10,020 bases of DNA from an uncultured bacterium (lineage in GTDB: Bacteria; Pseudomonadota; Gammaproteobacteria; Burkholderiales; Burkholderiaceae_E). Below the pieces are notes generated by a model, which saw only the letters and a list, made by a program, of their open reading frames with translations, searched no databases and was not told the origin of the DNA. The stretch is from positions 1-10,020 of the forward strand of contig CAIPGD010000576.1 in the NCBI GenBank assembly GCA_903864485.1, given 5' to 3'. Both the position numbers and the translations under genes were made by a program. Below are positions 1 through 6,335 of this stretch, piece after piece. The first letter of the stretch is position 1, and each line of letters starts with the position of its first letter.

Positions 1-70
1 CGTGAAGGCCATCCTGGTCGACAATGGCCAACCGGTTGAATACGGCCAGCCTTTGTTCGAACTCGAGTAA
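1..70 (+). CDS. accB: AccB, biotin carboxyl carrier protein of acetyl-CoA carboxylase (3' end only)
   Basis: Only the last 22 codons before a TAA stop at 68-70 are visible; the frame runs in from the left edge. The peptide reads VKAILVDNGQPVEYGQPLFE and then LE. This matches the C-terminal strand of the biotinyl domain of AccB, which in the family follows the biotinylated lysine motif and usually ends in a 'NGQPVE(F/Y)..PL..IE' pattern. AccB carries the biotin that AccC carboxylates, in the first step of fatty acid synthesis. The accC start follows after 10 bp, the standard accBC operon. The biotin-acceptor lysine lies outside the window, so the call rests on the tail sequence plus the neighbour. 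Confidence 0.9.
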   Translation, partial: VKAILVDNGQPVEYGQPLFELE

Positions 71-80
71 CGACGCCCTG

Positions 81-1433
81 ATGTTTGAAAAGATCCTGAT
101 CGCCAACCGCGGGGAAATTGCTCTGCGGGTCCAACGCGCCTGCCGAGAACTTGGCATCAAAACCGTTGTCGTGCATTCCGAGGTCGACACCGACGCCAAG
201 TACGTCAAGCTAGCCGATGAATCGGTGTGTATCGGACCGGCAGCCTCACGCGACAGCTACCTCAACATCCCGGCCATCATCTCGGCGGCCGAAGTCACCG
301 ACGCCGAGGCGATCCATCCGGGGTATGGGTTTCTCTCAGAAAACGCTGACTTCGCCGAACGCGTGGAAAAAAGCGGTTTCGTATTCATCGGCCCCCGACC
401 GGACTCGATCCGGTTGATGGGTGACAAAGTCAGCGCTAAAGACGCGATGAAAAAGGCGGGTGTACCGGTCGTGGCGGGTAGCGATGGTGCGTTACCCGAG
501 GACCCCAAAGAGATCATCAAAATCGCTCGCGCGGTTGGCTATCCGGTCATCATCAAAGCGTCGGGGGGCGGGGGCGGACGTGGCATGCGCGTCGTCCACA
601 CCGAAGCTGCCCTGGTGAATGCCGTCAACACAACGCGCCAGGAAGCCGGCGCTGCGTTCTCTAACCCTGCGGTCTATCTCGAGAAATTTCTCGAAAACCC
701 CCGCCATGTCGAGATCCAGATTTTGGCGGACGAGCACCGCAATGCGATTCATCTGGGCGAACGCGACTGCTCGATGCAGCGCCGCCACCAGAAGGTCGTC
801 GAAGAGGCACCAGCGCCAGGGATCACGAGGCGATTGATCGACCGAATCGGGGCTCGATGCGTAGACGCCTGCCGTAAGATTGGTTACCGCGGCGCTGGCA
901 CCTTCGAATTCCTCTACGAAAACGGAGAGTTCTATTTCATTGAAATGAATACGCGGGTGCAGGTTGAACACCCGGTCACCGAATTCATTACAGGATATGA
1001 TATCGTTCAACAACAGATCCGGATTGCGTTTGGCGAGCGCCTGAGTATCCGCCAACGCGATGTCAGCCCTCGTGGCCATGCGATTGAGTGCCGGATTAAT
1101 GCAGAAGATCCGTTCAAATTCACCCCGAGCCCAGGACGGATCACATCGTGGCATCCGCCCGGCGGCCCCGGCATTCGGGTTGATTCCCATGTCTATGCGG
1201 GCTGCGTCATCCCCCCTCACTATGATTCACTGATTGCCAAAGTGATCGCATATGGCGACACCCGCGAGCAGGCGATTGCACGGATGCGGGTGGCGCTTTC
1301 GGAGATGGTCGTGGAAGGCATCCAGACCAATATTCCGTTACATCGCGAGTTGATGACCGATGCTCGCTTTATCACGGGCGGGACCTCGATCCATTATCTG
1401 GAACAACGACTTGCCCAACGTAGTGGTCACTGA
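81..1433 (+). CDS. accC: AccC, biotin carboxylase subunit of acetyl-CoA carboxylase
   Basis: This 450-residue protein is nearly the same length as E. coli AccC. It uses ATP and bicarbonate to carboxylate the biotin on AccB, the first step of malonyl-CoA and fatty acid synthesis in the cytoplasm. The N-terminus MFEKILIANRGEIALR is the family signature. The ATP-grasp glycine loop KASGGGGGRGMR starts at K159. Residues at the positions numbered in E. coli are all present: K116, K159, E276, E288, R292 and R338, the last within the AIECRINAED motif. The substrate-binding EMNTRVQVEHPVTE block spans about 288-301. The frame stays open upstream to about position 24, but that part overlaps accB, and the ATG at 81 gives the exact family N-terminus. 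The ribosome-binding site is weak (only a GAG about 13 bases upstream), so translational coupling to accB is likely. The stop codon lies inside a tandem repeat (1423-1467). Confidence 0.98.
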   Translation: MFEKILIANRGEIALRVQRACRELGIKTVVVHSEVDTDAKYVKLADESVCIGPAASRDSYLNIPAIISAAEVTDAEAIHPGYGFLSENADFAERVEKSGFVFIGPRPDSIRLMGDKVSAKDAMKKAGVPVVAGSDGALPEDPKEIIKIARAVGYPVIIKASGGGGGRGMRVVHTEAALVNAVNTTRQEAGAAFSNPAVYLEKFLENPRHVEIQILADEHRNAIHLGERDCSMQRRHQKVVEEAPAPGITRRLIDRIGARCVDACRKIGYRGAGTFEFLYENGEFYFIEMNTRVQVEHPVTEFITGYDIVQQQIRIAFGERLSIRQRDVSPRGHAIECRINAEDPFKFTPSPGRITSWHPPGGPGIRVDSHVYAGCVIPPHYDSLIAKVIAYGDTREQAIARMRVALSEMVVEGIQTNIPLHRELMTDARFITGGTSIHYLEQRLAQRSGH

Positions 1434-1467
1434 CGCGGTGGTCACTGGCGCGGTGGTCACTGACGAG
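1423..1467 (+). repeat. Three tandem copies of a 15-bp unit across the accC/prmA junction
   Basis: Copies lie at 1423-1437, 1438-1452 and 1453-1467. Copy 1 is GTGGTCACTGACGCG. Copy 2 differs by one base (TGG instead of TGA) and copy 3 by one base near its end. The accC stop TGA is in copy 1. Because the unit is a multiple of three, each copy begins with a GTG that is in frame with prmA, so prmA has several possible upstream starts here. The likely origin is local duplication by replication slippage. Confidence 0.85.
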
Positions 1468-1482
1468 ACAACCGTCGGCAGC

Positions 1483-2439
1483 ATGCCGTTGGGCTGGCAG
1501 GAATTGAGCTTCGAGATTCCCTTACCGATGGTTGAAATCTGGAGCGATGCCCTGCTCGAAGCCGGTGCGCTCTCGGTTGACGCGCAAGACGCCGATGCGG
1601 ATTCGATTGATGAAGTCCCGCTCTATGGCGAACCAGGATTAACGCCCCCAGCGCCCGGATGGGAACGAACGCGTCTGACCGCGCTCATGGTGGCCGACTG
1701 CGATCCACTTGCGGTGCTGAACGACGTCGCCGACGCGATCGCTAGCCCACCGCCCGGTAGCGTCAACATCCGTTGGGTTGCAGAACAGGACTGGGTGCGG
1801 CTGACGCAGGCGCAGTTCGAGCCGATTCCGATCGGTAAGCGCCTCCTCATCACACCCTCATGGCACGCAGAAGCCGCGCAAGCCCCCATCAATCGAGGCC
1901 GACTCTGCATCGAACTCGACCCGGGGTTAGCGTTTGGAACCGGCAGCCATCCGACCACTCGTCTCTGCCTTGAATGGCTGGAGCATCACATCCATGGCGG
2001 GGAGTCGGTCATTGATTACGGTTGCGGTTCCGGCATTCTGGCGATCGCCGCGGCCCGACTGGGCGCACAGTCAGTCATTGCGATCGATATCGATGCACAA
2101 GCGCTGATTTCCACTCAATCCAATGCCCAAGCGAACCCGCCGACGGACCAAGTGATTGAGATTCGCTCGACCGAAGACCCTCGCCCAGAAGCGGTCGACG
2201 TCGTCGTGGCCAATATTCTGTCGATGCCCCTCAAGCTACTGGCACCCGTTCTGATCGACCTCGTCCAGGTCGGCGGCACTCTGGTACTGTCGGGCGTTCT
2301 CGAGCGACAGGCGGACGAGGTCGCCAGCGCCTATGCGCCACGCATCCCCCTGACCGTCGTTGCCGAGCGTGATGGCTGGGTCTGCCTGGCCGGCCAGCGC
2401 CCATTTCCTTCCATTTCAACCGAGACCCAACGCCCATGA
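1483..2439 (+). CDS. prmA: PrmA, ribosomal protein L11 methyltransferase
   Basis: This 318-residue, SAM-dependent cytoplasmic enzyme methylates ribosomal protein L11. The N-terminal substrate-recognition part includes WSDALLEAGALSVDAQDADA, and the betaproteobacterial-type DEVPLYGEPGL follows. Next comes the family hallmark LDPGLAFGTGSHPTT at about 145-159, then SAM motif I VIDYGCGSGILAIAA at about 176-190 and the acidic strand IAIDIDAQA. The catalytic-loop motif NILSMPLKLLAP begins near residue 244. The start at ATG 1483 is chosen because homologs begin close to this WQEL segment. The frame is open further upstream, and in-frame GTG codons at 1423, 1438 and 1453 inside the tandem repeat are alternatives that would add 10 to 20 residues. 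No strong Shine-Dalgarno precedes 1483. The stop overlaps the next start in an ATGA arrangement. Confidence 0.95.
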   Translation: MPLGWQELSFEIPLPMVEIWSDALLEAGALSVDAQDADADSIDEVPLYGEPGLTPPAPGWERTRLTALMVADCDPLAVLNDVADAIASPPPGSVNIRWVAEQDWVRLTQAQFEPIPIGKRLLITPSWHAEAAQAPINRGRLCIELDPGLAFGTGSHPTTRLCLEWLEHHIHGGESVIDYGCGSGILAIAAARLGAQSVIAIDIDAQALISTQSNAQANPPTDQVIEIRSTEDPRPEAVDVVVANILSMPLKLLAPVLIDLVQVGGTLVLSGVLERQADEVASAYAPRIPLTVVAERDGWVCLAGQRPFPSISTETQRP

Positions 2440-3467
2440 GTTCGCAATGGCACACGTCCTGGAACGCTCCCCGAATCCTGATCAGTGGTTCGGTCGCCTA
2501 TGACACGATCCTCGTCTTCGAGGGCCATTTCAAGGATCACATCCTGGCCGACAAGGTGCACATGATCAATGTCGCCTTCCTGGCCCCCCGACTCGAGCGC
2601 AACTACGGCGGGACTGCCGCCAACATCGCGTATTCCTTAGCCGGTCTAGGCGCCCACCCCGCGGTTCTCGCGGCGGTCGGACGGGACGGTGACGATCAGA
2701 TCAATCGGATGAAACGCATTGGCGTCGATGTATCGGGGGTCATGCGGATTGAAGAACTCTGGACCGCGCAGGCCTTTATCACCACCGACCTCGACGACAA
2801 TCAGATCACCGCGTTTCACCCCGGCGCGATGGATCGGGCCCATGAAGTCCGAGTTGCTGGGCACCTTCCCGCGGCGCTTGGCATCATCTCGCCCAACGGC
2901 CGCCAGGCCATGATCGATCATGCAGAGAGTTTTCGGGTCAATGATGTGCCTTTCGTTTTCGACCCCGGTCAGGCACTCCCCATGTTCGATGGCGATGCGC
3001 TGCGGGGCATGATGGAAGGCGCGGTTGCAGTCACCGTGAACGATTACGAGTGCTCAATGATCACCCAGAAGACCGGGCTTGAGGAATCCGAGCTCGCGCG
3101 CCTGGTGAACGCGCTGATCGTCACTCGCGGGGGCGAGGGCTGCACCGTTTGGGTGGACGGCGAGCCGCATCCGATCCCGGCAGCAGCGATTTCGCACGCC
3201 GTCGATCCGACCGGTTGTGGCGACGCGTTCAGAGCTGGAGTGCTTTATGGTCGGTCAACGGGCAAAGACTGGGTCGCATCAGCCCGTTTGGGCTCGGTGT
3301 TGGGCGCGATGAAAATCGAGCATTCCGGCGCTCAGAGCCACGTGGTCGACCGCAAGGTCATTGCCGAGCGGTATGAGGCAGCCTACGGCGACCGTCCCTG
3401 GCCCGAATCTGAAGATGCATTAGCCACCGATCTTGATGATCACCACCATCACCATCAGTGGACCTGA
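2436..3467 (+). CDS. PfkB-family carbohydrate/nucleoside kinase (adenosine kinase-like)
   Basis: This 343-residue ribokinase-fold kinase probably phosphorylates a sugar or nucleoside with ATP; the substrate cannot be read from sequence. An N-terminal strand ILISGSVAYDTIL leads into PfkB signature 1, NYGGTAANIAYSLAGLG (about 56-72). The magnesium-binding NxxE motif is NDYE at 202-205. Signature 2, DPTGCGDAFRAG at 257-268, holds the anion hole and the catalytic base D263. The AMKIE segment near 291 follows. Many relatives next to prmA in betaproteobacteria are annotated as adenosine kinase-like or carbohydrate kinases, so no symbol is given. The ATG overlaps the prmA stop by 4 bp, implying coupled translation. 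The C-terminus is odd: acidic residues, then five consecutive histidines (336-340) and QWT. The stop codon directly abuts that of the convergent yggT. Confidence 0.93.
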   Translation: MSSQWHTSWNAPRILISGSVAYDTILVFEGHFKDHILADKVHMINVAFLAPRLERNYGGTAANIAYSLAGLGAHPAVLAAVGRDGDDQINRMKRIGVDVSGVMRIEELWTAQAFITTDLDDNQITAFHPGAMDRAHEVRVAGHLPAALGIISPNGRQAMIDHAESFRVNDVPFVFDPGQALPMFDGDALRGMMEGAVAVTVNDYECSMITQKTGLEESELARLVNALIVTRGGEGCTVWVDGEPHPIPAAAISHAVDPTGCGDAFRAGVLYGRSTGKDWVASARLGSVLGAMKIEHSGAQSHVVDRKVIAERYEAAYGDRPWPESEDALATDLDDHHHHHQWT

Positions 3468-4037
3468 TTAACCAACGCCCAACATCGGCAACGTTCGATC
3501 AATCAGACTCATTAAAAACTGGACAACGAGTAACAGGACCAACGGGGAGAGATCAACCCCACCCAGTAATGGGATGACCCGACGGATGGGCGCCAGAAAA
3601 GGCCGCGTCAATTGCTCCAGCGCAGGAGCGATTGGCGCGTAGGGATTGACCCAGGAAAGGATGGCTTGAAGAATGGTGGTGGCCATCAGCATCACCAGCA
3701 ACCAGCGCGCGACCCGCAGGATGGCCGCGAACAAAATCGTTCCAAACGCCGGCGCCTTGTCGACCCGATCGAGATCGCCGAACAGGACGAACTGAACCAA
3801 CAACAACAGCAATGCAATCAGGAGTGCACCCAACGCACTCGGCCAGTCAATCGTTCGCGATGGCCGCACCAGCCGCCGCAGTGGCATTACAAGCCAGTCC
3901 GTTAACGCCGCCGCAAAGACCAGCAGCGGATTGCGCGGATGCACATCGGCCCAGGCAGCCCAGACCCGCAGCACGCAGGCGCTAGCGAGCAACCCGCCAA
4001 CGGTTTCAAGGACGAGCCAGATTGCGCTCGAGAACAT
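3468..4037 (-). CDS. YggT family integral membrane protein
   Basis: This 189-residue, strongly hydrophobic protein has about four membrane segments (roughly 5-25, 67-87, 100-125 and 160-183). The second half carries a clear YGGT-family motif: ILSWVNPYAPIAPALEQLTRPFL, then APIRRVIP and a G-G-DLSPL block leading into the last helix. The first half (RVWAAWADVHPRNPLL, then LTDWLVMPLRRLVRP) looks like a diverged copy of the same domain, the usual two-domain layout. Its molecular role is not settled; family members have been linked to ion homeostasis and cell division. The ATG at 4037 is chosen over an upstream in-frame start at 4085 because AGAGGGGG sits 6 bases before it and the family N-terminus is hydrophobic. 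Stop TAA directly abuts the kinase stop on the other strand. It is not beside proC, where yggT is often found. Confidence 0.92.
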   Translation of the reverse strand: MFSSAIWLVLETVGGLLASACVLRVWAAWADVHPRNPLLVFAAALTDWLVMPLRRLVRPSRTIDWPSALGALLIALLLLLVQFVLFGDLDRVDKAPAFGTILFAAILRVARWLLVMLMATTILQAILSWVNPYAPIAPALEQLTRPFLAPIRRVIPLLGGVDLSPLVLLLVVQFLMSLIDRTLPMLGVG

Positions 4038-4043
4038 AGCGAA

Positions 4044-4051
4044 CCCCCTCT
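4044..4051 (-). promoter_or_regulatory. Shine-Dalgarno of yggT
   Basis: The minus strand reads AGAGGGGG here, ending 6 bases before the ATG at 4037. It is the strongest ribosome-binding site in the window and decides the yggT start in favour of 4037. Confidence 0.8.
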
Positions 4052-4090
4052 CAGCGAAACAAGGTCGCCATGGTCTCACGACCACTGAGC

Positions 4091-4116
4091 ACGGGCCCTT
4101 TCAGCCAAGGACCCGT
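4091..4116 (-). other. Stem-loop between the histone-like gene and yggT
   Basis: On the minus strand, ACGGGTCCTT and AAGGGCCCGT can pair as a 10-bp stem with one G-U pair around a 6-base loop (GGCTGA). Read as plus-strand RNA, the same position is a C-A mismatch, so the structure favours minus-strand transcripts. No U-tract follows, so it is not a classical intrinsic terminator. It lies in the 102-bp gap 4038-4139 and could be an mRNA-processing or stability element. Confidence 0.5.
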
Positions 4117-4139
4117 CAACACCAGACCCATGAAACGGA

Positions 4140-5057
4140 TCAGGGGCGAGCCCCTGTCGGGAATGGCCAAAGTCCAGCTGACTCTGCGGCTAAGCCAGTG
4201 GTGGGCGAAGCCTTTTTAGCACTCGTGCGAGGTGCACGTGAAGGTCGAGGTTTCGCAGGAATTGCGGCCGCTGGTGGCGCCGCGGCAGCTGAAGCTGGCT
4301 GCTGAGTACCCCGCTTCGCGGCGGGCTTCGCGGCGATCTTCGCGGCGGGCTTCGCGGCGGGCTTCGCGGCGGGCTTAGTCACGCGGGCCCTGGGCGCAGC
4401 CGGTGTTGGATCCTCTGGCACGGCGGCCACAGGCTTTTTAGCCCTGGCTGGAGCCTTGGGCTTGACGTCGACAACGACCTTAGCTGGCAATTTAACGGGA
4501 GCTCTAGCGGAAGCCTTGGCCGCTGGCTTTGCAGCGGGCTTCGCCACTGACTTTGCGATGGGCTTCAGGGGCGCCGTAGCGACCGTCTTGACCGGCGCCT
4601 TGGACGCCGCCTTCACCACGACCTTGGCCGGCGCTTTGAGCGCTGCACTTGGCGTAGCCTTGTTTGAGGCCTTCGCGGGAGCCTTTAGCGGGGTCGCTTT
4701 CGTGGTCACGGCCTTGATTGATGGGGCAATCTGCGCGACTTTGGTCGCAGGCTTGACTGCGGCCTTAGTAGCGACCACTTTGACCGCTTTGACGGGCTCG
4801 ATCGCCTTGCTTGCTTTCTCGGCTTTACTTGCCTTCCCAACCTTTACCAGCTTCGAGGCCTTCGCGGCCTTCGCGGGTTTTGCCGCCTTCGCGGCTTTGT
4901 CGACTTTATCGGCCTTGGCGGGCTTCGCGGCCTTCACAACCTTTTCAGCTTTCTCGACCTTGGCGGGCTTCGACGATTTTTCGGTCTTCTTTTCAGCCTT
5001 ACCCGCTTTGGTGCTCTTTACCTTGGCCTTGATTTCATCTTTTTTGGCCTTCGCCAT
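4140..5057 (-). CDS. AlgP/histone H1-like Lys-Ala-Pro-rich nucleoid protein
   Basis: This 305-residue protein is low-complexity and very basic, built from Lys/Ala/Pro repeats. Residues about 1-90 are KAxK and KPAK units with some acidic residues (MAKAKKDEIKAK, KAAKPAKADKVDK). The middle has spaced KAPAK-type units, and near the C-terminus sits a pure KPAA run. The last residues, SAGLWPFPTGARP, are not repetitive. Such proteins resemble the C-terminal domain of eukaryotic histone H1 and include Pseudomonas AlgP and bacterial H1-like proteins; binding to DNA and a role in nucleoid organisation are inferred from that resemblance. No globular domain is visible. The ATG at 5057 is chosen over the in-frame ATG at 5075 because GGAG lies 6 bases upstream (5064-5067) and MAKAKK is a typical start. 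The gene follows nrdB by 45 bp in the same direction. Confidence 0.88.
   Translation of the reverse strand: MAKAKKDEIKAKVKSTKAGKAEKKTEKSSKPAKVEKAEKVVKAAKPAKADKVDKAAKAAKPAKAAKASKLVKVGKASKAEKASKAIEPVKAVKVVATKAAVKPATKVAQIAPSIKAVTTKATPLKAPAKASNKATPSAALKAPAKVVVKAASKAPVKTVATAPLKPIAKSVAKPAAKPAAKASARAPVKLPAKVVVDVKPKAPARAKKPVAAVPEDPTPAAPRARVTKPAAKPAAKPAAKIAAKPAAKRGTQQPASAAAAPPAAAIPAKPRPSRAPRTSAKKASPTTGLAAESAGLWPFPTGARP
4141..4156 (-). other. GC-rich hairpin overlapping the stop codon of the histone-like gene
   Basis: CAGGGG and CCCCTG form a perfect 6-bp inverted repeat around a 4-base loop. On the minus strand the 3' arm ends in the TG of the TGA stop (4140-4142). The bases after it (ATCCGTTTCA) contain no U-tract, so termination here is uncertain. 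Confidence 0.45.
4314..4373 (-). repeat. Five tandem 12-bp units encoding KPAA repeats
   Basis: Plus-strand unit CTTCGCGGCGGG occurs at 4314, 4338, 4350 and 4362, with a variant ending GAT at 4326. Read on the minus strand these give PAAK units, one of them IAAK. The unit length is a multiple of three, so gain or loss of copies keeps the frame. Near-identity at DNA level suggests recent slippage, in contrast to the degenerate repeats in the rest of the gene. Confidence 0.9.
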
Positions 5058-5063
5058 ATTGTT

Positions 5064-5067
5064 CTCC
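5064..5067 (-). promoter_or_regulatory. Shine-Dalgarno of the histone-like gene
   Basis: The minus strand reads GGAG six bases before the ATG at 5057. This selects that ATG over the one at 5075, which lacks a comparable site. Confidence 0.7.
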
Positions 5068-5090
5068 ACGTACATGCTCTGGGCATGATT

Positions 5091-5110
5091 AAAAACAGGG
5101 ACTCAGTCCC
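5091..5110 (-). terminator. Possible weak intrinsic terminator or attenuator at the nrdB stop codon
   Basis: On the minus strand GGGAC and GTCCC form a 5-bp perfect stem (5110-5106 with 5102-5098). The three loop bases are exactly the nrdB stop TGA (5103-5105). TGTTTTT follows immediately. The stem is short and a terminating ribosome would cover it, so at most partial termination is expected. Some readthrough would express the downstream histone-like gene. Confidence 0.45.
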
Positions 5111-6335
5111 AACTGAGCGCACCTCCGGTCTGGTACTCGATCACTCGAGTCTCAAAGAAGTTGCGCTCTTTCTTCAAATCGATCATTTCGCTCATCCACG
5201 GGAAGGGGTTGTCCTCCGTGGCAAACATCGGCTCAAGCCCAATCTGTTGCGCGCGCCGGTTAGCGATGTAGCGCAAGTACCCTTTGAACATGGGCGCGTT
5301 CAACCCCAGAACACCACGGGGCATGGTGTCCTCCGCATATCGATATTCGAGCTCGACCGCTTGCAGGAATAAGGTCCGAATTTCTTCCTTGAACGCAGCC
5401 GTCCAGAGATGAGGGTTCTCGAGCTTGATGGTGTTAACCAGATCGATTCCAAAATTACAGTGCATCGACTCGTCACGAAGGATGTACATGTACTGTTCGG
5501 CAGCACCCGTCATCTTGTTCTGACGTCCGAGTGCGAGGATCTGGACAAAACCGACGTAAAAAAACAGACCTTCCATCAGGCATGAAAACACGATCAAGCT
5601 CTTGAGAAGTGCTTGGTCCGTTTCTGGGGTTCCGGTCTTGAAATGCGGGTCGGTCAGCGTATCAATGAACGGGATCAGGAACTCGTCCTTATCCCGGATC
5701 GACTTGACCTCGTGATACGCGTTAAAGATCTCACCCTCTTCCAGACCCAGTGATTCAACGATGTACTGATAAGCGTGGGTATGAATCGCTTCCTCGAACG
5801 CCTGCCGCAACAAAAACTGCCGGCATTCAGGCGCCGTGATGTGGCGATAGGTTCCCAACACAATGTTGTTGGCCGCCAGCGAGTCGGCGGTAACGAAAAA
5901 CCCGAGATTTCGTCGAACGATCAGGCGCTCGTCATCGGTCAACCCGTTGGGGTCTTTCCAGAGCGCGATGTCGCGACTCATATTGATTTCTTGCGGCATC
6001 CAGTGGTTTGCACAACCGGCGAGATATTTATCCCACGCCCACTTGTACTTGAACGGCACGAGTTGGTTAACGTCGGCGCCACCGTTGATCACGCGCTTGT
6101 CATCGACCCGAACCCGACGGGCAATGCCGTTCGAATCAGCAGTTGAATCAGCATTCAACTCAGCGGTCGACTCGGTAGTCTGACCCGGAGCCTGTGGCAC
6201 CAAGACGGAGTGCTCATCAAACGCGCCACGCCCAAGAATCGGGAAAGCGGCGATTGGGGCGGCCGAAGGGGGCGCCAAGGGAGGCACCCGACCGGTCAGA
6301 GGGGCAGAATTTGGAGCGTCATCCCAGGAGAGCAT
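5103..6335 (-). CDS. nrdB: NrdB, class I ribonucleoside-diphosphate reductase beta (radical) subunit
   Basis: This 410-residue subunit houses the dinuclear metal centre and the radical that starts ribonucleotide reduction in NrdA. Metal ligands are visible as D151 (in TADSLAANN), E182 and H185 (EAIHTHAY), E255 (SCLMEGLFFY), E289 and H292 (LRDESMH). The radical tyrosine is Y189, at the spacing of E. coli Y122. The C-terminal tail ETRVIEYQTGGALSWD carries the conserved tyrosine and the NrdA-docking peptide. Overall sequence resembles chlamydial NrdB (NQLVPFKYKWAW, NPFPWMSEMIDL), but that enzyme has Glu and Phe where this one has D151 and Y189, so a conventional Tyr-radical centre is expected. 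About 70 N-terminal residues are Ala/Pro/Ser-rich and unconserved in appearance. The start MLSWDD fits betaproteobacterial homologs, with TAAGG 7 bases upstream. The nrdA stop lies 109 bp upstream. Confidence 0.97.
   Translation of the reverse strand: MLSWDDAPNSAPLTGRVPPLAPPSAAPIAAFPILGRGAFDEHSVLVPQAPGQTTESTAELNADSTADSNGIARRVRVDDKRVINGGADVNQLVPFKYKWAWDKYLAGCANHWMPQEINMSRDIALWKDPNGLTDDERLIVRRNLGFFVTADSLAANNIVLGTYRHITAPECRQFLLRQAFEEAIHTHAYQYIVESLGLEEGEIFNAYHEVKSIRDKDEFLIPFIDTLTDPHFKTGTPETDQALLKSLIVFSCLMEGLFFYVGFVQILALGRQNKMTGAAEQYMYILRDESMHCNFGIDLVNTIKLENPHLWTAAFKEEIRTLFLQAVELEYRYAEDTMPRGVLGLNAPMFKGYLRYIANRRAQQIGLEPMFATEDNPFPWMSEMIDLKKERNFFETRVIEYQTGGALSWD

Noticed and set aside
24..80. Upstream extension of accC from ATG 24
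   Set aside because: This stretch is the accB tail read in another frame, and the AccC N-terminus of the family begins exactly at the ATG at 81.
492..1220. 242-codon minus-strand open frame inside accC
   Set aside because: It overlaps a fully conserved accC with every catalytic residue. Its translation is Arg/Asp/Ala-rich with no recognisable motif, typical of an antisense frame in GC-rich coding DNA.
3441..3464. CAC/CAT run as a possible cloning-vector His-tag or assembly contamination
   Set aside because: Only five histidines with mixed codons, no vector sequence around it, and the next base belongs to a native yggT gene.
5073..5087. CATGC/GCATG small inverted repeat between nrdB and the histone-like gene
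   Set aside because: A 5-bp stem with a 5-base loop and no U-tract after it; easily explained by chance.
4456..5088. Long plus-strand open frame with an Ala/Phe/Leu/Thr-rich, membrane-like translation
   Set aside because: It is the antisense shadow of the Lys/Ala-rich gene: AAG/GCC codons read backwards give Leu/Phe and Gly/Ala. It has no credible domain, and the minus-strand gene has a good ribosome-binding site and a known family.
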